DNA from: Leptolyngbyaceae cyanobacterium C42_A2020_001
GTDB taxonomy: Bacteria; Cyanobacteriota; Cyanobacteriia; Leptolyngbyales; Leptolyngbyaceae
Direction of reading: 5' to 3'
Length of the DNA: 64,000 nt
Assembly: GCA_015272515.1 (NCBI GenBank)
Contig: JACYLN010000059.1
Coordinates: 1 to 64,000 of the forward strand
Position numbers and translations under genes: made by a program. A model generated the notes under the pieces. That model searched no databases and was not told the DNA's origin. It was given only the letters and a program-made list of their open reading frames with translations. This document shows positions 1 to 8,395 of the stretch, in pieces (positions within the stretch are counted from its first letter, which is position 1; the number at the start of each line of letters is the position of its first letter).

Positions 1-153
1 GGGATGAGTAGGGGGGTGGGGGAGTGGAGGAGTGGGTGGGGGAATTGCTAAGGGAGTGAAGTTCCCTCTACCCTTCTACCCGTCTCCCCACCTCCCCTAT
101 CCTCCTGCCTCCCTTCGGGCTGAGCCTCAGGGCGAAGCCTGCCTCCCTGCCTT
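1..153. other. Intergenic, G-rich then C-rich flank
   Basis: No gene is visible between the window edge and the stop of the phytol kinase gene. The first 47 bases carry several runs of three to six G, followed by a pyrimidine-rich stretch. A small nested inverted repeat lies at 113-137: CTTCG pairs with CGAAG, and inside it CTGAG pairs with CTCAG. It sits 3' of the minus-strand gene, so it could help to end that transcript, but there is no clear T tract. Confidence 0.4.
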
Positions 154-852
154 CTAGAGGAGCCACTGAGTTAAAGCAAAGGCTAAAAAGGCGCTGCCTA
201 AGGGCACAGTCAGATTATCAATCCCCAATTTAGAAAATGCTTCTAACCCGGTTGCCAGTGCCGCTACGGCAAATGCAATTCCTAAAATCTGCCAGCTTCC
301 ACCATCAATACTGAATAAAATTGCACTGCTGACGACGAAACTAACAACTACCATTGTCAGCGAACCTTCCCAACTTTTCTTCATATCCCACAAGATGTAG
401 GGATGTCGCCCAAATTTCTGCCCAACTATTGCGGCTAGCCCGTCTCCCCAAGTCATGACTAAAATCCCGATCGCAGCATATTGGGGCACTTCCAGTAGCC
501 AGAAGCAGCCAACCAGAATGCCAATGCTGATGGCGTAGAAAAAGGTACCGAGGCTTTTACGCCCAACACTGTTAATACTTGGCAGAATCGGGCGGTAGTA
601 GGAAAGCAGTGCGATCGCGCTAAAGATGACTGACGCTCCCACTCCAATCCATGCAGGAATTTGCAGCCACCACGCCAGCAAAATTACGTTTCCTACCCCA
701 ATGTGAACAACCTTGCGAACCACTTCCGAATTGGCTTGCTTGGAGCGATACAGCCACTCTGCTACTAGCCCCACCAGTCCTACCCACGCTAAAACTATCC
801 CCACCTGGAGCCAAATGGGAATAGGAACTACAAACCAGGACGACAGAGACAT
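154..852 (-). CDS. Phytol kinase / polyprenol kinase family membrane protein (VTE5-like)
   Basis: The 232-residue protein is almost wholly hydrophobic, with about seven membrane segments. It carries the family marks of CTP-dependent dolichol/phytol kinases: RKVVHIG near residue 46, WGDG at 135-138 and KKSWEGS near 158. In plants and cyanobacteria this family phosphorylates phytol released from chlorophyll, feeding it back to tocopherol and chlorophyll synthesis. Its length matches cyanobacterial VTE5 homologues. It stands alone, divergent from the psb28-type gene. The exact lipid substrate cannot be read from sequence; a general polyprenol or farnesol kinase is the alternative. Confidence 0.85.
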   Translation of the reverse strand: MSLSSWFVVPIPIWLQVGIVLAWVGLVGLVAEWLYRSKQANSEVVRKVVHIGVGNVILLAWWLQIPAWIGVGASVIFSAIALLSYYRPILPSINSVGRKSLGTFFYAISIGILVGCFWLLEVPQYAAIGILVMTWGDGLAAIVGQKFGRHPYILWDMKKSWEGSLTMVVVSFVVSSAILFSIDGGSWQILGIAFAVAALATGLEAFSKLGIDNLTVPLGSAFLAFALTQWLL

Positions 853-1094
853 TCGCTATGACACACGCCCAATACTTCCTTCCATTCTCTCACTCTTCTC
901 CCTCACCCTCATCTTCCCCACTCCCAATCCTCTCTGAATCCTGCAACCAATCGGCACCGAACCAACTTACGTAAATGGTTTTTGGAACAGGTTGGCAAAA
1001 GACCAACTCCTACGCCTTCCCTCTCCTGTCTTTCCCCTCCCCTTCTGACTCCTAACTTCTCCTATACTGAGGTTTACCGCTTTCGGTATTGCCG

Positions 1095-1475
1095 ATGACA
1101 ACTCCACCACCCTCTATCCAATTTTTTGACGGAATTTCTGAGGAACTGGACAATGTCAGCCTGAGGCGCAATCGCCTGTCTGGTGCTCGGATTGTGGTGA
1201 TGGTGTTTCGAGAATTGAGAGCGATCGCCCAATTCAACAGTTTTCGCTATCGCTTCTCTCAGTGCCTGAAACTTGTAGATTCTGAAGGCGAGATCAGCAT
1301 TGAACCCTCTTCAGTTAAGTTTTATTTTGGTGGGCCAGAGGGTGATGAACTGGAGCGGATGGAGTGCCGCTTTGAACTGGAGCAAGATGACCACTGGGAG
1401 CGATTTTCTCGGTTTATGGAACGGTACGCTGCCGCCAACGCGATGGAATATGGGGAGCGAAAACCAGGAGAATAG
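1095..1475 (+). CDS. psb28-2: Photosystem II assembly protein Psb28 family, Psb28-2 type
   Basis: This 126-residue soluble protein matches the Psb28 fold family: an N-terminal PSIQFFDGI segment, a central DSEGEIS strand, and a C-terminal RFMERYAAANAMEY block that is the family's most conserved part. Psb28 proteins bind PSII assembly intermediates (RC47/CP47) on the cytoplasmic side and are absent from mature PSII. The LRRNRLSG and FGGPEGDELERMEC stretches look more like the second paralogue (Psb28-2) than like classical Psb28; that subtype call is from memory. I took ATG 1095 rather than the TTG two codons upstream. An epimerase gene follows 49 bp later on the same strand. Confidence 0.85.
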   Translation: MTTPPPSIQFFDGISEELDNVSLRRNRLSGARIVVMVFRELRAIAQFNSFRYRFSQCLKLVDSEGEISIEPSSVKFYFGGPEGDELERMECRFELEQDDHWERFSRFMERYAAANAMEYGERKPGE

Positions 1476-1524
1476 AATCAGAACGTTGAAATCATTGCTG
1501 GTGCAGGTCTAAGAGAAATTTGTC

Positions 1525-2448
1525 ATGAAAGTCGCAGTAACAGGGGCAACTGGGTTTGTGGGCAGTCGGTTGGTAGAACGGCTACAAGCAGAGGGACATC
1601 AAGTGCTGGTGCTGGCGCGTAATCCAGAACGGGCAACCAGACTCTTTCCCAAATCTGCGTTCCCCAATGTCGAAGTTCTGGCGTACACACCGCTGCAATC
1701 TGGCGCTTGGCAGGGGAACCTGGCAGGCTGTGATGGCGTAGTGAATTTAGCGGGAGAGCCGATTTCTGAACGATGGACAGCCGAGCGGAAAAAGAGCATT
1801 CTTGAAAGCCGTCAGATTGGGACTCAGAAATTGGTGGAGGGCATTCTTCAGGCAAACCCCAAACCTCAAGTGTTGGTGAGTGCGTCGGCGATTGGCTATT
1901 ACGGCACCAGCGAAACAGCCACCTTTGACGAAACGAGCGGTGCCGGCAGCGATTTTTTGGCGGAGGTGTGTCAGGCATGGGAAGCGGAAGCCCAGAAGGT
2001 GAAAGAGGCGGGAGTGCGGTTGGTGATTGTACGCACTGGAATTGTGCTGGGCATGGGGGGCGCGATCGCCAAAATGGTAACTCCTTTCAAACTGTTTGCT
2101 GGCGGTCCCATTGGCACTGGTAAACAATGGTTCTCCTGGATTCATCGAGACGACCTAGTCAATCTGATTCTGTATGCTTTAACCCAGCCTCAGATGGAAG
2201 GCAGCTTCAACGCCACCGCTCCCAATCCAGTTCGTATGGCAGAGTTTTGCGAAACGATGGGAACCGTGATGAATCGCCCCTCCTGGCTGCCAGTTCCGGC
2301 GTTTGCCCTAGAAGTGTTGCTGGGAGACGGCGCACAGGTTGTTTTAGAAGGGCAGCAAGTGTTGCCCAAACGCACTCAAGCATCGGGCTTTCAATACCAG
2401 TATTCGACAGTCAAATCTGCGCTGGAAGAGGTGCTGAAGGATAGTTAG
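1525..2448 (+). CDS. TIGR01777 family NAD-dependent epimerase (SDR39U1-like)
   Basis: The 307-residue protein is an extended short-chain dehydrogenase. It starts with the Rossmann motif GATGFVGSRL at residues 7-16, has the substrate-loop segment SASAIGYYG with the active-site tyrosine, and ends in a C-terminal domain (about residues 240-300) with the family's RPSWLPVPAFALE and KRTQASGFQY signatures. Its length is normal for TIGR01777. The physiological substrate of this family is not established in cyanobacteria; plant and animal relatives (SDR39U1, GC1) are linked to plastid or mitochondrial function. It follows psb28-2 closely and may be cotranscribed with it. Confidence 0.85.
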   Translation: MKVAVTGATGFVGSRLVERLQAEGHQVLVLARNPERATRLFPKSAFPNVEVLAYTPLQSGAWQGNLAGCDGVVNLAGEPISERWTAERKKSILESRQIGTQKLVEGILQANPKPQVLVSASAIGYYGTSETATFDETSGAGSDFLAEVCQAWEAEAQKVKEAGVRLVIVRTGIVLGMGGAIAKMVTPFKLFAGGPIGTGKQWFSWIHRDDLVNLILYALTQPQMEGSFNATAPNPVRMAEFCETMGTVMNRPSWLPVPAFALEVLLGDGAQVVLEGQQVLPKRTQASGFQYQYSTVKSALEEVLKDS

Positions 2449-2543
2449 GGGAAAACTTTAAAAATTCAAAATTTTCCAACTCCTTAATCGCTCGACTGAG
2501 GCTCACGAACATCTGCAATCTTGAATCAGCCATCTCAAACTTC

Positions 2544-2789
2544 CTATCCTGCTCGGTTCAAGCGTTTGCTGACCCAACTAGTGATGCCGCTCAAAATTGC
2601 GCCTGCCATGAGAATGCCGATCGCGGGTTGCATCACAGGAGTCCAGAGGGAGTACCAGACATCTAAGCCGAGGGTAACACCAGCACTGCGCCCAATTACG
2701 GCGATCGCAAACCAGGCAAAACATCCCAGGACAAAAAACACGTTAATCATTAACGCCCAATTCAGCCCTTGAATCAATTTATCTCTCAT
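2544..2789 (-). CDS. Small two-helix membrane protein, unknown
   Basis: An 81-residue protein with two clear hydrophobic segments (about residues 10-32 and 48-70) and a basic C-terminus (VSKRLNR). It resembles small hypothetical membrane proteins common in cyanobacteria, but I cannot name a family. The codon pattern looks coding and it has a clean ATG start. It runs in the same direction as the sugar kinase gene upstream of it, with a gap of about 100 bp. Function unknown. Confidence 0.6.
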   Translation of the reverse strand: MRDKLIQGLNWALMINVFFVLGCFAWFAIAVIGRSAGVTLGLDVWYSLWTPVMQPAIGILMAGAILSGITSWVSKRLNRAG

Positions 2790-2891
2790 ACAACATTCTC
2801 AAAGCAGACATTGAATGCCGCTATTGTAAAAGCAAGACGGACACGCAAGTAAGAGCAATGAATAATTCAAGTAGACAATGTCCGCAAGTCG

Positions 2892-4169
2892 TTAATTTCC
2901 GCCTCGCCGAGCTAGGAGGGCGGTGCCATAAGCGGCTTCTGTTTGCTGAGATGCCATCACGGGAACGTGCAGGTGTCTGGCTCGAAGTGCCGTCCACGCA
3001 GAGTTAGAGGCTCCACCTCCGGCTGTATAAACGTTCGTTAATGGTGTTGCCCCAAACTGTTGCAGCAGTTCATACCCTCGTGCTTCGATCCGCGCCATGC
3101 TTTCTAATAGACCGTGCAGAAATGCGACGGGATCGTCGGGTCTGGGATGAAGCTGGGGCGGCAGGTGAGGATCGTTGATGGGGAAGCGTTCGCCTGGTTT
3201 CGTCAGGGGGTAATAGTTGAGCGGACTTGTTTGCTCAACGGGAATGCGATCGCTTAGTTGAATCAGTTCTGCTGTTGAAAAAAATTGTTGCAGCACGGCT
3301 CCACCCGTATTCGACGCTCCACCAACTAACCATAAGTCACCCAGACGATGGCTGTAGATGCCATAAGCGGCGTTTTCAACCGGAGTGGTGCTGAGTAACT
3401 TCAAAACCAGAGTGGAGCCTAAAGAGGTGACGGCTTCGCCGGGGGCATGGGCTTTGCTTGCCAGAAATGCAGCAATGCTGTCGGTGGTCCCGGCACGGAT
3501 TGTGCAGGTTGGGGGAAGTCCTACTTCATTAGCGATCGCGGGTTGGATGGGGGCGATCGCGTTACCAGGTGGCAATACTGTTGGCAACAACCGCATCACC
3601 CCCAACGCTTCTAGCCAATCGGGATAGCGGAGTTGGGCAACGTCATAGCCCAGTTTGAGCGCATTGTGATAATCGCTGACCCCGGGTTGACCGTGCAACA
3701 AATATGCCAGCCAATCCGCCTGGTGCATGAAATACTCAGCCTGGGTAAAAAACGGTTGCTGTTGCCACCACAACAGCTTGACTAAACTGGATGTAGCACT
3801 CACCACGTTTGCCTGCCAGGGTGCCCGGTAGTATGCATCTTGAGCAAAGAGTGATTGAAGGGTAGCAACTAGCGCAGCGCCACGAGCATCGTTGTACAGC
3901 ATAGGAGCGTCAAGCAAGGCTCCAGTACGATCGCATAGCAGCACGGTGGATGAGGTTCCATTAATCGCGATCGCTCGAATTTGGGCACGAATGACAGCAG
4001 GAATTTGCTGGATCAGCGTAAACAGCATGGTTTTCCAGCAATTCGCCCATTGGGCGGAGGGATTGTCACCGAAGTGCTCGCTAACTTCAGCCACCATTTG
4101 TTCATCATCGTCAATTGCGATCGCCCGTGCCCCAGAAGTACCAAAATCAATCCCTAAGTAACAATTCAT
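2892..4169 (-). CDS. FGGY-family carbohydrate kinase, D-ribulose kinase type
   Basis: The 425-residue protein has the two-domain FGGY kinase (actin-like ATPase) layout. The phosphate-1 motif GIDFGTSGARA sits at the N-terminus, GTTDSIAAFLA lies mid-protein, and GGGASNSAW near the C-terminus forms the adenosine site. It resembles the short cyanobacterial/plant XK-1 subfamily, whose Synechococcus member prefers D-ribulose over xylulose, rather than bacterial XylB. An upstream TTG (4181) extends the frame by four residues. I chose ATG 4169 because the following MNCYLGID begins directly at the first beta strand. No pathway genes sit beside it. Confidence 0.82.
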   Translation of the reverse strand: MNCYLGIDFGTSGARAIAIDDDEQMVAEVSEHFGDNPSAQWANCWKTMLFTLIQQIPAVIRAQIRAIAINGTSSTVLLCDRTGALLDAPMLYNDARGAALVATLQSLFAQDAYYRAPWQANVVSATSSLVKLLWWQQQPFFTQAEYFMHQADWLAYLLHGQPGVSDYHNALKLGYDVAQLRYPDWLEALGVMRLLPTVLPPGNAIAPIQPAIANEVGLPPTCTIRAGTTDSIAAFLASKAHAPGEAVTSLGSTLVLKLLSTTPVENAAYGIYSHRLGDLWLVGGASNTGGAVLQQFFSTAELIQLSDRIPVEQTSPLNYYPLTKPGERFPINDPHLPPQLHPRPDDPVAFLHGLLESMARIEARGYELLQQFGATPLTNVYTAGGGASNSAWTALRARHLHVPVMASQQTEAAYGTALLARRGGN

Positions 4170-4290
4170 ATCATTTCTCAAACAAATGATTAGACACCAT
4201 TAAATCTGTCTTAGAAGAGACGATTTCTGTGATGAAAGTTCACTAAACTCATTGGTCAAATTCCATCACATTTGATTTTGGAGCAGTTAC

Positions 4291-4632
4291 ATGGCGTTTA
4301 CATTCGAGCTACTCGGTGTATCTCCAGTGATTGAGTTTTTCAACTATCAGCAGAAAGTCTCTCATCATCCATCTGGAACTGGAGTTGAGTATTTAGCCTC
4401 TCACAAATGTACCCTAGACGCGTTTATCGAATCGGTTGAAACGGTGTCGCCAAAACGGGGTTGGGAACTCGATCAGGCAGTCGATACGGTTGTCAATTTC
4501 TGGTTGAACAATGTGGAAGCGGTTCAACACTGGAAACAGCGGCTCAACGATGCAGGCAAAGAGAATTTATTGATTGCTCGGTTGGCTGATTTTCGAGACT
4601 TGCAAATGGAGTTTGAACGCTTGATGGACTAG
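4291..4632 (+). CDS. Conserved cyanobacterial hypothetical protein
   Basis: A 113-residue soluble protein with mixed polarity and no signal peptide or membrane segment. Residues 40-113 look helical, with the regular Trp/Leu spacing of a small helical bundle (WLNNVEAVQHWKQRL). I do not recognise a family. It is divergent from the ribulose-kinase gene across about 120 bp and has a good ATG start. It could be a small regulatory or scaffold protein, but nothing in the sequence decides this. Confidence 0.6.
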   Translation: MAFTFELLGVSPVIEFFNYQQKVSHHPSGTGVEYLASHKCTLDAFIESVETVSPKRGWELDQAVDTVVNFWLNNVEAVQHWKQRLNDAGKENLLIARLADFRDLQMEFERLMD

Positions 4633-4742
4633 ATTCTGAGTGGCCGTTGCTTGAATCTCAGCGGCTTCTCAGAAACTTCCTGCGACTTTCTCAGTTAATT
4701 TGCCGTTTAGGCTCAGAGTGGGCTGCGATTCTAACAATCAAG

Positions 4743-4773
4743 ACAAGTGATTCACCCAAAACAAGTGATTCAC
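4743..4773. repeat. Paired 13-bp direct repeat upstream of a small secreted gene
   Basis: ACAAGTGATTCAC occurs perfectly twice, at 4743-4755 and 4761-4773, giving an 18-bp period, not quite two helical turns. The pair ends 25 bp before the start codon of the small secreted peptide gene at 4799. Its placement would suit a regulator site or a recent slippage duplication; the sequence does not tell which. Confidence 0.5.
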
Positions 4774-4798
4774 GACCCCATTCACGGAGACAACCACT

Positions 4799-4960
4799 AT
4801 GAAACGCACCATTGCTACCGTTCTGTCGGGTGTTGTTCTTTCTACCTTGATTGCTACGAACGCGATCGCCGAGCAAAAACCTTCCACTCAAAATATGACT
4901 GTTAACGAACCCGCAACGCTTGATCTGGAAAGAGCTTACCTCGACAAGTTTGGTTCCTAG
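4799..4960 (+). CDS. Small secreted peptide (53 aa), unknown
   Basis: This open frame runs from ATG 4799 to TAG 4960. It has a GGAG ribosome site eight bases upstream and a textbook signal peptide: basic start MKRT, a hydrophobic core through LSTLIATNAIA, and an AIA cleavage box at about residue 24. The mature part would be only about 29 residues and acidic (ESTQ-type linker, then DLERAYLDKF). I do not recognise a family. The signal peptide, ribosome site and upstream direct repeat together argue for a real gene. Confidence 0.6.
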   Translation: MKRTIATVLSGVVLSTLIATNAIAEQKPSTQNMTVNEPATLDLERAYLDKFGS

Positions 4961-5350
4961 AGTTTGTTTCAATCTTTTTTCGCAGACCAAAAGAGGTTGA
5001 ATCCCCATTCAACTCGGAACCTGAAGGTTTTTGGAACGAATTTGGACGTGCACCAGGTTTAGCCTGCATGATTCAGGAGCACTGAAGAAAATCCCCAAAG
5101 CCCCTAGCACATCAGCAACACCAAAATCGCTCAGGAAAAACAGTCTGGATTTCTGACTGTAGGAGCATCTCTTCTGGGTGCCCTGCCCGGTGAAGGGTAG
5201 GCACAAGTTTTCCCTTAACGATCTACTGGTGGTGAATTATCCAGCTTAGAACCATCGGCTCACTCAAAAACTTCTTCGGTGTTCTGCTGAAGGAGTTTTT
5301 TTGTTGTTGGGATAGCTGGTATTCAGGCATATTTGGGCATTGTGGAATGG
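4961..5350. other. Intergenic, no gene recognised
   Basis: About 390 bases between the small secreted peptide gene and the minus-strand secreted protein gene. Short minus-strand frames here have no ribosome site or protein-like composition. The only structure I noted is a 25-base stretch at 5037-5061 that recurs, with three differences, upstream of ndhB (59046-59070). Confidence 0.4.
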
Positions 5351-5683
5351 TTAGGGTTGGGATGGCTGAGGAGTGAAGTTTGGCTCTGTTGTTGGCAAGG
5401 TATCTGGCAACCGCTGTGCATCTGGAGCAACTTTCAGCAAGCCTTTGTCTGTCAACTTGCGTTGTTCTGCTAACAGCCGCAACTCCCGTTCCAATTTCAG
5501 CCGTCGCTGCCTAAAAAATTCGTCAGCGGCGGAGGGCGTGAGATCCCGCGAAAGCCGATTCAGTTGCAGATTGGATAGGGGCGTAATGGCACCATTGGGA
5601 CGAGCGATCGCAGTACTTGCGAAAGCCATCAAACTGGCGATCGAGAAAGTGAAAAGCATCAAACTGCAAGAAATGTAGCGCAT
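5351..5683 (-). CDS. Secreted protein with signal peptide, unknown
   Basis: A 110-residue protein. Residues 1-27 form a signal peptide (hydrophobic LMLFTFSIASLMAFAS, then a TAIA-R cleavage site). The mature part has one amphipathic, strongly charged helix (DEFFRQRRLKLERELRLLAEQ, about residues 54-74) and a proline-rich tail. It is therefore probably a small lumenal or periplasmic protein with a coiled coil. No family recognised. It faces the pentapeptide-repeat gene divergently across about 275 bp. Confidence 0.6.
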   Translation of the reverse strand: MRYISCSLMLFTFSIASLMAFASTAIARPNGAITPLSNLQLNRLSRDLTPSAADEFFRQRRLKLERELRLLAEQRKLTDKGLLKVAPDAQRLPDTLPTTEPNFTPQPSQP

Positions 5684-5960
5684 AGCGAAGTTTGCCAGGG
5701 GGCAAATAGTGTTACCTCCAGGCTAGCGCGAGAATTGCCATCCTGCTGTTGGTATGATTCTTGACCTGAATCCCTCACCCACCTGGTCAACCGTCAGAGT
5801 GAGGACAAGATTAAGCATTGGTGGGAAACTAAATCCAGAGCAGCGCATAAAACAGTTCGATTGATCGGATACATTCTTAACCCATCTGCTTTACAGTTCC
5901 GAAATTGGTAGGGGATGGAATGTAGTTAATCCCAAACGCTTCATTCACCAGGAGGCAGTG

Positions 5961-6398
5961 ATGAGAACCAGTCTAATTTCGACGTTTGCCCTACTGGCTG
6001 CGATCGCGCTCCCGATGGCTGCCAATGCGGAAAATCCAGCTCATGTCAAGCAACTCCTAGAAACAGGTGCCTGCGCTCAGTGCAATTTAGAAGGGGCAAA
6101 CCTGGAAGGCTCTCATTTGATTGGAGCTGATCTCAGAAATGCCAACCTGCGCGGCGCAAACCTAAAAAATGCCAACCTGGAAGGCGCAGACCTCGCTGGG
6201 GCAGATTTAAAAAACGCTGATTTGACGGGTGCCTTTGCCACCAACGCGGTGTTTAATAACGCCAACCTTGCAAACGTGAACCTCACCAACGCTCGCATGA
6301 TTAACGCGTTGACCTTTGGGGCTAACTTGAACAACATTAATTTTGCAGGCGCTGATATTTATGGCAGCGGCATTGGGGTAGGCGGTGGTGAACGTTAA
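5961..6398 (+). CDS. Secreted pentapeptide-repeat protein
   Basis: A 145-residue protein with a signal peptide ending AANA at about residue 23. Some 18 pentapeptide repeats of A(D/N)LXX type follow (for example ANLEG, ADLRN, ANLKN), from about residue 42 to the end, predicted to form a right-handed quadrilateral beta helix. A CAQC pair precedes the repeats, a common feature of cyanobacterial exported pentapeptide proteins. I chose ATG 5961 because AGGAGG lies five bases upstream; the GTG one codon earlier would leave too little spacing. Function of this class is unknown; location is likely lumen or periplasm. Confidence 0.85.
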   Translation: MRTSLISTFALLAAIALPMAANAENPAHVKQLLETGACAQCNLEGANLEGSHLIGADLRNANLRGANLKNANLEGADLAGADLKNADLTGAFATNAVFNNANLANVNLTNARMINALTFGANLNNINFAGADIYGSGIGVGGGER

Positions 6399-6414
6399 CT
6401 CTCAACCTTCGTTG

Positions 6415-7908
6415 CTAACACTGGCGTATCCCCACTAATACCAGCACCATCTCATCTACCGCATTTCGCACCGTGGAAGCGGACACTCCCGAAGCGTTAG
6501 TCAAAATGCTGAAAACCAGGGGTGGGTGGTTAAGCGGGGCGACATAACCTGACAGTGAAACCACGCCTGAAATCGTCCCAGTTTTTGCCTGTACCCGACC
6601 CTGTGCAGCGGTATTGCGAAACCGACTTTTGAGCGTACCACTGACTCCAGCAACAGGCAGCGATGCTCGAAAAGTAGCCGCATCAGGGATCAGGGTCATT
6701 GCCTGGAGGGTCTGCACAAACGCTTCTGCGCTGGCACGATTATTTGCCGCTAAGCCGGAGCCATCGACCATTGTGTATTGGTTGGCATCTACTCCTAACG
6801 GTGTGAGCACGGCTTTCACGCCTGCCACGCCTGCCGCTGTCGCATCGAGGTTATTCGGGTTTTGAGCCTTGCCCACCGTTTTCAACAATGCTTCGGCATA
6901 AATATTGTTGCTCTCTTGATTGGTTTCGTTCAGCAACATTGATAGGGGGGGAGATTCCACCACTGCCAATTCCACTTCTCCCGGTAGCGCGGGGGTGTTT
7001 TTTACTACGGTTGCTTGATTTACGGTAATTTTGGCAGCAGTCAAAGCATTGCGAAACTTCTGTACCAGGTAATTGCCAGGATTGTTGATTGCCGCTGCCG
7101 CAGGCTCAGAAACTGACCCAACCCGTAGTTGCCCTTCAATATTAACTACGCGAGAGTTGCGATCGCGATAAACATCAATCGATTCTCCCTGGCTAGCACT
7201 CACCGTCACTGATTGATTATTCAGGCGATAGTCTTGGGCATCGCTGGGATCATCCCACTGTACCCGCAACGGTTGCCCCACTCGCTGTGGAAAGAGAGTA
7301 ACACCAATGCCGTTCTGGTTAATCATTAAGCTATTCACAGGTGCCCCGTACCCTGCTAGCGTGTCATCTGCATCCCAGTTGGGGTTAATCGCGGCTCCCC
7401 GAAAATAGGTGTCGTCCCCCACCAGCAAAGCAGTCTGCTGAATGCCACGTTGACTCAACCGCTGTGCCAACACTGTCATGTGAGCGGTGGTGAGGGAAGG
7501 ATCACCCTGCCCCAAAATTCGCAGTGTTGAAAGATTGGCGCTAGTGCTGTTGCCTGTGACAATGGTTCGCATTCGATAGGCAGCGCCCAATCGTTGCAAC
7601 GCGGCAGCGGTTGTAAAAATCTTATTGTTAGAGGCTGGAATCAATTGAGTTCGCGGATTCCAGGCATACAAACTTCTGCGACTACCGACGGCTCCCTGGG
7701 TCTGCACTAACACGCCCCACCGCACTCCCGATGTTCGAGTCACAATGCGATTTAAAGTGTTGGTTAAGTTACTCGCACAAACACCAGTCGATTGCGCTTG
7801 CTGAAAGGTGCTAATAGGCACAACCACTGTTTGAGCGACACCTGCTTGGGAAATGGTAGCTGAGACCAGGAAGGAAACAGAAAGAGCCGCGATCGCAATA
7901 TTAGGCAT
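6415..7908 (-). CDS. dacB: D-alanyl-D-alanine carboxypeptidase/endopeptidase (PBP4, peptidase S13)
   Basis: About 497 residues with an N-terminal hydrophobic export signal. The three penicillin-binding motifs are in order: SNNK (catalytic Ser and Lys, near residue 93), SNN (in NQESNNIY) and KTG (in QAKTGTISG). The long insert between SxxK and SxN is typical of class C PBP4/DacB. These enzymes trim peptidoglycan cross-links in the periplasm. The start is uncertain: a TTG at 7929 has a GAGG too close to it, and ATG 7908 has no clear ribosome site. A small unknown gene lies just upstream. Confidence 0.9.
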   Translation of the reverse strand: MPNIAIAALSVSFLVSATISQAGVAQTVVVPISTFQQAQSTGVCASNLTNTLNRIVTRTSGVRWGVLVQTQGAVGSRRSLYAWNPRTQLIPASNNKIFTTAAALQRLGAAYRMRTIVTGNSTSANLSTLRILGQGDPSLTTAHMTVLAQRLSQRGIQQTALLVGDDTYFRGAAINPNWDADDTLAGYGAPVNSLMINQNGIGVTLFPQRVGQPLRVQWDDPSDAQDYRLNNQSVTVSASQGESIDVYRDRNSRVVNIEGQLRVGSVSEPAAAAINNPGNYLVQKFRNALTAAKITVNQATVVKNTPALPGEVELAVVESPPLSMLLNETNQESNNIYAEALLKTVGKAQNPNNLDATAAGVAGVKAVLTPLGVDANQYTMVDGSGLAANNRASAEAFVQTLQAMTLIPDAATFRASLPVAGVSGTLKSRFRNTAAQGRVQAKTGTISGVVSLSGYVAPLNHPPLVFSILTNASGVSASTVRNAVDEMVLVLVGIRQC

Positions 7909-7977
7909 ACATGTAGAGCAGATAATCAATTCCTCTGCATTATGATGCCACGATGGTAGACCTGGTTCCGCGATCGC

Positions 7978-8280
7978 TTAAAGTAACGCGTTTAAGCTCT
8001 GCACTACCGGGCATTGTCGCTGTTGGACAATGCGCTGATAGATGACAGCCAACTCCAGCGCCACCCCGTCTTCTACTGCACTGGCTGCTTCTCGTGTGGC
8101 ATAGGGTACATAAATTGGGTCACACTCCTCAGACTGGAAAAGCGTTTGAGCAATTTCACAAAACAGCTCCTCATCCAATCGTTCGTTGAGACCTGTGCCA
8201 TCCAAATTTGTCATCAACTGTTGTTTAGCTTTACACCGAATAACCGCCCGTAAAGGGTATACAGGGTTAGCAAGTTCCAT
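7978..8280 (-). CDS. Conserved hypothetical protein (100 aa)
   Basis: A 100-residue soluble protein, acidic in the middle (NERLDEELFCEIAQTLF), with no signal peptide or membrane segment. It looks largely helical. Family not recognised. It lies between the helix-hairpin-helix gene and dacB on the same strand, with gaps of about 115 and 70 bp, so cotranscription is possible but not shown. Confidence 0.55.
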   Translation of the reverse strand: MELANPVYPLRAVIRCKAKQQLMTNLDGTGLNERLDEELFCEIAQTLFQSEECDPIYVPYATREAASAVEDGVALELAVIYQRIVQQRQCPVVQSLNALL

Positions 8281-8395
8281 AGTTCGTGTCTTATGTAGCG
8301 AACAATGGAGGAAGTATACAAGTCTACGGGCAATGACTCAATCAACTTTGAGGAGATTTTCTGAAGATTGACCTAACTCTAAAGGCAGAATGCTT

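Noticed and set aside
5009-5206. A 65-residue minus-strand frame
   Set aside because: No ribosome site or family; sequence reads like chance.
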